DNA from: Tubiluchus corallicola
Taxonomy: Eukaryota > Priapulida > Priapulimorpha > Priapulimorphida > Tubiluchidae
Assembly (NCBI GenBank): GCA_030141605.1
Contig: JAQGDQ010000318.1
Coordinates: 191,001 to 255,000, forward strand
DNA: 64,000 bases
Direction of reading: 5' to 3'
Within the stretch, counting starts at the first letter, position 1. Every line of letters begins with the position of its first letter. A model generated the notes under the pieces. The model was not told where the DNA came from. It made no database searches and saw only the letters and a list, made by a program, of their open reading frames with translations. Made by a program: the position numbers and the translations under genes. This document shows positions 58,331 to 64,000 of the stretch, in pieces.

Positions 58331-58927
58331 AACATGGCAGTTTAACAAGCTCATTACAAAATGTAATATTTATAATTTTATCGTAAAAAACAAAAATATT
58401 CCATGGTAACTCACTATACAGACTGCCAAACTTTGCGTCACTTAAATGTCACTTTTTGTCCACACTGTCAGCATTTGAATGACAGTGGTTTGTGTTTTTA
58501 GCAATAACAACATAGCAGTTTAACAAACTTAAAATTACAAAGCAAAATAATTATAATACTATCGCTAACTGAAGACGACTCCCACAGAATTCACCTGATA
58601 GTTCCTACAAAATAATAAATTCAATTTTAATAACTTTATTATACGGGTGAGAAATTAACTCCTAATTAACCACAATAGCTTTAACATCAATTAGGCAATA
58701 ATTAACATAATTAATTTATGCAACTCGTTGCGTCTAGCATTTAAACTATACTTTCTTGACTAGAGTCAGTTGATATGCGCCTCAGCTTTAGCTTAAAGAA
58801 AAATTATGTACACGTTCACGTTCACATACATAGTACGGTAATACAAAATCCGCACAGTAGTTAGAAGGGTGAGATCAAATGCAAATGCAGAAAAATGTAT
58901 TCTCAATAAAACGCTCTCATCCTCATG

Positions 58928-59200
58928 TAAGGCAGGGACGTCAAATGTACGTGTCTAACTTCACATCTCCTGGAATTGAACAAACACGTGTTGAGCCGTG
59001 CTAAAATACATTCCAACATTAAAGCAGGGACGTCAAATGCACGTGTCTAACTGCACATCTCCTGGAATTGAACAAACACGTGTTGAGCCGTGCTAAAATA
59101 CATTCCAACATTAAAGCAGGTACGTCAAATGCACGTGTCTAACTTCACATCTCCTGGAATTGAACAAACACGTGTTGAGCCGAGCTAAAATGTGTTCCAC
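58928..59200. repeat. ~92-bp tandem repeat downstream of POLRMT
   Basis: Three units (GCAGG at 58932, 59025, 59116) with GACGTCAAATGCACGTGTCT, ATCTCCTGGAATTGAACAAA and CACGTGTTGAGCCGTGCTAA. Begins about 85 bp beyond the POLRMT stop, so it may lie in the 3' UTR. Confidence 0.92.
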
Positions 59201-59283
59201 AAGTAAGGGAGGCTGATTTGCTTAACAATGTTTCTCTCGGCCAGTAACTAGCAGCTTTTTGAGACGGTCATTTCATCTTGACC

Positions 59284-59333
59284 TCAACTGAAGAAGTAAA
59301 CAGACTTGAGGACCTTTTCCAGTTCAAATGTTC
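59284..59333 (-). CDS. POLRMT: Mitochondrial RNA polymerase, last exon
   Basis: Acceptor GCTTTCAG| at 59334; 50 bases ending in the stop TGA (59284-59286). With the G carried from the previous exon it reads GTFELEKVLKSVYFFS. Animal POLRMT proteins end in this way (FDLEQV...YFFS in human), the C-terminal 'foot' near the active site. This fixes the 3' end of the gene. An AATAAA on the minus strand at 58640-58635 is a possible but distant polyadenylation signal. Confidence 0.93.
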
Positions 59334-59388
59334 CTGAAAGCAAAAACAGAACTAAATTGTCAACTGAACAATGTTGAGTGAAAATATA

Positions 59389-59922
59389 CAGTCAACCTCG
59401 GGTATAAGGGACTCGCTTATAAGGGACACATGCTTACAAGGGACCACCAACACCGGTCCCAATTTTTCGTAATGTTTTTCCTTACAAAAATCTTCATATA
59501 TAAGGTACTCGGATATAAGGGACTTTCGGTTAAAAGGGACGATATCTTCAGGTCAGGTGTAATAGAAACCCAGGTAAATATAAGGGACCCTATGATCAAA
59601 TATTTTTTACATCCTAAAAGGCCTATGCCGAGACCCCGCACGGGCTCTTGGACTAGTAGTAAAATGGCTTCTAATTGGGATGAGTTTGAATAAACATTGG
59701 TTTTCGTATTCAGTTCAAGACGACGGGATATGTTTGCATTAAATTGGTATATGACATACATTGCGTTAAATGGTTCATAGGGCAGTAGGCTACCAGACGA
59801 GGTATATAGATCTCCCAGGTCTAGATACACTCTCGGTCTGACTCAACTTTGGCTGGAAGGGACATCGGAAACAAGGGACGGTTCTTTCCATTCCGGAGGT
59901 GTCCCTTATAGGAGTTTGGCTG
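59389..59922. mobile_element. pogo/Tigger-like MITE in last POLRMT intron
   Basis: Ends CAGTCAACCTCGGGTATAAG / reverse complement CAGCCAAACTCCTATAAGGG, followed on both sides by GGAC words and flanked by TA duplications (59387-59388, 59923-59924). CAGTNNAACCT...TATAAGGGAC termini with TA sites are typical of pogo-type mariner elements. Several further TATAAGGGAC words occur inside. The 137-residue minus-strand frame is not a transposase. Confidence 0.8.
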
Positions 59923-59929
59923 TACAAAC

Positions 59930-60230
59930 ATACTACTCTATTTTGAAATACGGTAAAAAGTATATATTTTAACACCATTAATACCGCAAAAGTGGTTCTG
60001 ATAATTAAATAATGGATTAAGATCATAATTAACGGCGGGTGAGCCCAACTATTGATGACATCACAAACTAACATATATTTCAACAGCAAAAAATGATCCA
60101 GGGGCGTGTTGCACGTGTTTGCGAAAGCGAAAATTGAAGTACAGTGCTACTGTAAGATATTCAGTGTGTTCAGATATTCAGTATTAAAACTAGGCAAGTT
60201 TTAAGATAAAAACTTCACAATCAAATCAAT
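59930..60230 (+). mobile_element. MITE family A, fragment
   Basis: Continues immediately after the pogo-like MITE: TATTTTGAAATACGGTAAAA, AATTAACGGCGGGTGAGCCC, GGCGTGTTGCACGTGTTTGC. The left terminus is missing and the right third is lost. Confidence 0.7.
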
Positions 60231-60632
60231 TAGTAGTGAGAACTGGAACACAGTCAACAAATCAAGACCTTGAAAGAAACATTTGCAAATCAACAAAGAA
60301 AACTAGACGCAACTAAAACATTGCCAATTAGTGTGAATGCAGCCTTAAGATTTGAAATTCGACTTACTATGTGAACATAGCATAAACTCCATGAAAAAAG
60401 AAGCTTAAATCAGATATGAATCCAAGATGATTTAGTATAAAACTACAATGACAAAAACAGGTCAGTGTAAATGCAAAGTAAATGCATAGTGTGAACGAAG
60501 GCTTACGCTCGCAAATCTAGAGCAAATGTCACTCAATGCAGGACAAATCACAAACACGGCACAAACTTATACAGGAAAGCACCGCACATGCATCACAAAT
60601 CCAGTGTGAACGCAGCATAACAGCATGCTCAC

Positions 60633-60738
60633 CTCGCTCCGGAACAAGCGTGAGTAGCTTGTTCAAACGACGACGCATGATGTCTTCGGCTGAACCATCG
60701 GTAGGAATATCCTTGGCTGGAAAACTGTAATGTTCCGC
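60633..60738 (-). CDS. POLRMT: Mitochondrial RNA polymerase, penultimate exon
   Basis: Acceptor GATTTTAG| at 60739, donor GAGCGAG|GTGAG below 60633; 106 bases, phase 0 in, phase 1 out. Encodes AEHYSFPAKDIPTDGSAEDI, MRRRLNKLLTLVPER. Follows [11 protein letters not shown] of the previous exon and leads to the (G)TFELEKV end. This stretch is variable among animals and is accepted mainly from splice sites, phase and position. Confidence 0.88.
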
Positions 60739-60746
60739 CTAAAATC

Positions 60747-60747
<1 letters not shown>

Positions 60748-60783
<36 letters not shown>

Positions 60784-60860
60784 GTAATAACAATAACAAT
60801 GATGAGGATGACAACGACGATGATAGTGATGATGATGATAATAATAATAACGTACTATTG
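60748..60860. repeat. (AAT)n microsatellite
   Basis: ATAATAATA triplets with GATGAT and AACAAT variants in the intron. Confidence 0.95.
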
Positions 60861-61106
60861 CACCTCGTTATGACAAAATTCGCTTAATGTCTACTTTTTT
60901 TGCAGTCCATAAAGAGGTCTGACTGCAATCTAAAATTTCACTTTCTTCAAATTTGACAAATCCACGATCATAAAAAGCAAAAAAATCCAAATTGAATCGA
61001 ACTTGAAATAAGAAACAACATTTCCAGGAATGAATACGTGATTTTGCCTTCATCATTCGATATGCTGTGCAAACCTCTCTACTCCCTACATAAGCGGATG
61101 ACTTAC

Positions 61107-61245
61107 CAGGAACTGGGATAGATCCTCCAGGATGGGTAGGCTGTGAAGAGCGACGAACTGCTCGCGACAGATACGGTTCATGACGGAAACGGTGCTGGCA
61201 TGCGTCCAGTAGCAGTCGTGAACCGAGGCAAATGTGATACCAGCA
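61107..61245 (-). CDS. POLRMT: Mitochondrial RNA polymerase, catalytic exon (motif C)
   Basis: Single-subunit phage-type RNA polymerase that transcribes mtDNA and makes replication primers in the mitochondrial matrix. Acceptor TTCTTCTAG| at 61246, donor TTCCTG|GTAAGT below 61107; 139 bases, one base of a split codon then 46 codons. Reads [55 protein letters not shown] carries the second catalytic aspartate of the family (Asp1151 in human; Asp812 in T7). Similarity to vertebrate '[15 protein letters not shown]...MNQVCREQFVRLHS.PIL.DLSRFL' is very high. The five exons found give 144 residues plus stop; the gene continues beyond the window's right edge. Confidence 0.97.
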
Positions 61246-62561
61246 CTAGAAGAACAAGAAAACATTAAGTCAATTCTGTCCTAGCACAAACTAACCCCTT
61301 CACTACGGCAGGAGGCACACTGCCGCATATGTTTCTCGAGCAAGAGATGGAAGGCGGTAGACTGCCGCCCAAGCTCAGCACTAAGCGCAGTCACCCAGGT
61401 CTGTTTATTTCACTGCTACAGCCATGCAAAAACATTGTAGGAAAGTTTACCAGCCGCGGGATTGGGGAAGTTTCGCAACAAGTAATGCTAACCAGCTAAT
61501 CAGCCAGGTGCATTCCACAATACTGTACTGTATGTTATGTTCCCATGCAAAATCACTTGTAGATCGTTGATGAAACGTATGTTTAGTTTGATTATTTTCC
61601 ATTCTTATAAAATGATTGCGTATTATGGACTAGTATTGTGTCTTTTGTGAAAACTGGTTTCTAAACATAAGTGCATGAAGATGTGCACGTGTGTGTGTGT
61701 GTGTGTGTGCGTGAGTGCATGCATGTGTGCACGTACATTACATGTGTGCATGTAGAAATAAAACTAATTTTTAATATTAATAATCAATAATGTACAACTA
61801 TGTGTTTACTTACAACTTTCTGTTTTAGTAACACACTACAAGAAGTTATTGTCAAAGGTGAAAGTCAAAGCATTTAGCACTGTACAGAAATTTTAGGCAC
61901 TGTGGTGGCAGCCATTCGCTTGGAAACATGATGTAACCGGGTGGACTTTATGACTCTTCGTAAGCAAGCGCGGCTTAAACTAATTCAAAGTTCAGCAGCT
62001 TACCTAATGTTCATGCAAAAATTTTAGAAAATCAGCTAATTTTTTAGTAAAAACTTAATAGACTTTAGACGGAAATTGACAGTGGTGAACACCGACATTG
62101 GTGTTCAATCGTGACTTTGAGGTGATTTTACTAATTATAGGAGGCAGTCATCCCACTTTTATTACTAAACACTTCTGATATTTTTCTCGAGCGTTGAAAT
62201 AAGCCTAACTTCCCAGAAAGCTTGACCTTTCCTTTAAATTGTGATTGCTATACTGTACAATTCAATTCAATTCAACTTATCTTTTTTCAGCATTAAAACT
62301 GTCACATAATACACTAAAAACAAATCAATATACATACACACGCATGCACGTATGCACCCGTAATTCCACCCATCCAGCCAAACAACCCAACCTCCCTCCC
62401 CCCCCCACACATACACAATATTTATTTTACTAAATACTAACTCTACTGATACAGCTTGCCACAGTCATAAACAATCCCTGACTACTATTATAAATTACAT
62501 TTTGACTCACACATGCTATGGTATAAATAACTTATTTACATAAGAGGAAAAATTTCATTAC
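61246..62561 (-). other. POLRMT: POLRMT intron (1316 bp)
   Basis: Contains a MITE family E copy (61905-62237), a (GT)n tract at 61690-61712 and a TTCAATTCAATTCAA LINE-tail-like word at 62261. Confidence 0.75.
61905..62237 (+). mobile_element. MITE family E copy in POLRMT intron
   Basis: Collinear with 25500-25950 (TAATGTTCATGCAAAAATTT, GACGGAAATTGACA, TCGTGACTTTGAGGTGATTT, CTTCCCAGAAAGCTTGACCT) and ends TTTCCTTTAA. Confidence 0.75.
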
Positions 62562-62660
62562 CGTTGACAGAACAACGACGTCAACATCATGTGCGTGGAG
62601 TCTAGAGAATGGATGAAATTCGGTGGAAACGCGTTCTTTTGTTTCAAAACATTCGGTCGC
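62562..62660 (-). CDS. POLRMT: Mitochondrial RNA polymerase, exon with PPNFIHSLD motif
   Basis: Acceptor GAACTTCAG| at 62661, donor TGTCAACG|GTAATG below 62562; 99 bases, one base in, two bases out. Correct frame: [20 protein letters not shown] then [12 protein letters not shown], with the split codon CG|T (Arg) leading into AGITF of the next exon. [16 protein letters not shown] is the invariant block just before motif C in POLRMT. The longest open frame across this exon is in a different, wrong frame. Confidence 0.95.
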
Positions 62661-63063
62661 CTGAAGTTCATTTAGAAATGCATTTAGTAAAAGTATAAAC
62701 GATAAACAGAAAAGTGAATAGTAAAAAAAGCGAAACAAACTGATTTTGCGTTACATTCTTTCATATTTTCTTTGTGGCTGCTTCGCTACGGAATTCTCTG
62801 AAATTTTTCATTAATTATACAAATAGCTTTTTATTCCGCTAGCAAAGATGCAAAAATACCAGTAACTGTAAAACAGCAACATCTCTGATTTCAAATTTAG
62901 CAACAAAGTATGGAAAGTTGCACAAGATTTGACAGAGGTTTAGATTAGCAAGTACAACAATAGTAGTATGCCTGTTTATCTCCACACCACTTTTCTGCAC
63001 CAGCATACAAAACTGATGCAGAGACAAATAGACGTACTACTAACAATCGGAAAGCATACATAC

Positions 63064-63104
63064 TCGACTCGAACAGCTTTTCCCTTTTCTTTTGATTTTG
63101 GAAC
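63064..63104 (-). CDS. POLRMT: Mitochondrial RNA polymerase, small exon
   Basis: Acceptor CTTTTTTTCAG| at 63105 (strong pyrimidine tract), donor GAGTCGA|GTATGT below 63064; 41 bases, phase 0 in, phase 2 out. Encodes VPKSKEKGKAVRV plus GA|G (Glu) and joins [11 protein letters not shown]. In human the corresponding place reads '...RKPNTRKQKNGF'. The lysine-rich part is not conserved, so the exon rests on splice sites and phase. Confidence 0.7.
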
Positions 63105-63189
63105 CTGAAAAAAAGATTAAAAAGAGTGTAACAAAAAATTGAGTTGAATTGAACAAATCAAGTGAATATTAATGCGTATTGAAGCAGTT

Positions 63190-63611
63190 TTAAAGCAAAA
63201 CCAGACCCATCTCGGAAACTCATTGCACGAAAGCTTGTGCTGTACCTCTCAGTAGACATGTGTTAGTTTGTGACGAACTGCACACATATGACAGCTCATG
63301 AGTGAGCACAGCGGTAAATTTGAAATTAGAATTTTTATCTAAAAACTTGCCTAGTTAAAGTACAACACACCGAATATCTTACCGTAGCACTGTACTTCAA
63401 TTTTCGCTTTCGCAAACACGTGCAATACGCTCGTGGAATATGTTAGCTGTTGAAAATTATGTTAGTTTGTGATGTCATCACTAGTTGGACTTGTTCGCCA
63501 TTAATTAAATTTTAATCTATTATTTAATTATCAGAAACACAGTGACATTATTAATGGAGTTAAATGTATTACTTTTGACCGTACATCAAAATTTAACCTG
63601 TTTTCCTTTAA
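63190..63611 (-). mobile_element. MITE family A copy in POLRMT intron or flank
   Basis: TTAA at both ends (63190 and 63608), starting TTAAAGCAAAACCAGACC and ending CCTGTTTTCCTTTAA. Internally deleted compared with 27303-27911 (422 versus 609 bp). Confidence 0.8.
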
Positions 63612-64000
63612 ATCGAGGTTGTCCAAAATTTCCAAGTACATTTTTGCTATTTGTTTCCAGCAGGAAAAGACAGAATTAAGCAGGTAATAGGAACACCCAA
63701 CGCAGAGTGCTGTCGTACATTAGCATACATTCATAACAGGGCTACACAAATGTTAGGCACACAGCTCTGTTAAATACAAATTTTACTGGAAAATACAAAG
63801 GGTGTAAAATACTTTTGCTAGCAGACCAAAAAGACAATTTTTTTCTTCAGTAAAAAAGAAAAACAGAAAAAAGCAGCTTCTAATCGTCCTACTTGTATTT
63901 GTCTACTCCGAGAATTCTTCTTCATCACATTACACAGATCATCATCGCATATTCTGTCAGGCCATTTTATATTTATTAGTTTTATTTAGAGACGTTTTTG
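63612..64000. other. No exon seen at right edge
   Basis: Expected to be POLRMT intron on the minus strand. No coding block matching the polymerase palm or fingers was recognised before the window ends. Confidence 0.35.

Noticed and set aside
59417-59830. 137-residue minus-strand frame as a transposase
   Set aside because: No DDE or helix-turn-helix features; it spans a pogo-like MITE including its terminal repeats.
62532-62738. 68-residue minus-strand frame over a POLRMT exon
   Set aside because: Wrong frame: the neighbouring frame gives [17 protein letters not shown] with matching splice phases.

Overview
The window is animal nuclear DNA, about two-thirds A+T and dominated by repeats. The best taxonomic clue is the 5S rRNA gene at 28748-28867. 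Its 5' half (CATATCACGTTGAA, then ACACCGGTTCTCGTC) is the form I associate with molluscs and close lophotrochozoans. Dispersed TGACCTTTGACC-type repeats fit the same group. Mollusc is my best guess; the species cannot be told.

Only two protein genes are well supported, both on the minus strand and both split into short exons. At the right edge, five exons (63104 down to 59284) encode the last 144 residues of mitochondrial RNA polymerase (POLRMT). They include the catalytic HDCYWTH motif and the terminal YFFS. All exon phases agree and the 5' part lies beyond the window. Downstream in the same orientation, five exons (52870 down to 39871) encode 286 residues of ankyrin repeats matching espin (ESPN; Drosophila forked), an actin-bundling protein. 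A sixth, phase-compatible exon at 34651-34728 may belong to its linker. The first exon and the actin-binding C-terminus were not found. The two genes share orientation but no evident function.

The rest is mobile and tandem DNA. Four families of short non-autonomous elements (here A, B, C, E) share TTAA-flanked ends that read like AGGAAAA, and all carry TGACGTCA-like palindromes. One B copy sits inside a C copy with a clean TTAA duplication, checked against a second C copy in the window. Other families are D (CAGTGGCGGCTCGT end), G (AAGGGTGAG ends), F (GC-rich) and a pogo-like MITE in the last POLRMT intron. There are four non-LTR retrotransposon fragments. One lies inside a GACA/GGAC microsatellite, suggesting microsatellite targeting. 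A solo LTR with a 4-bp duplication lies in an ESPN intron.

Tandem arrays are unusually abundant: pure (CT)n, (ATA)n, (ATGTT)n, (GTCA)n, (GA)n and (GAAT)n tracts, plus minisatellites of 31, 32, 46 (dimeric, 2.5 kb), 56, 64, 92, 96 and 133 bp. Many long open frames in the window are translations of these arrays, not genes. No CRISPR, operon or prokaryotic feature is present.
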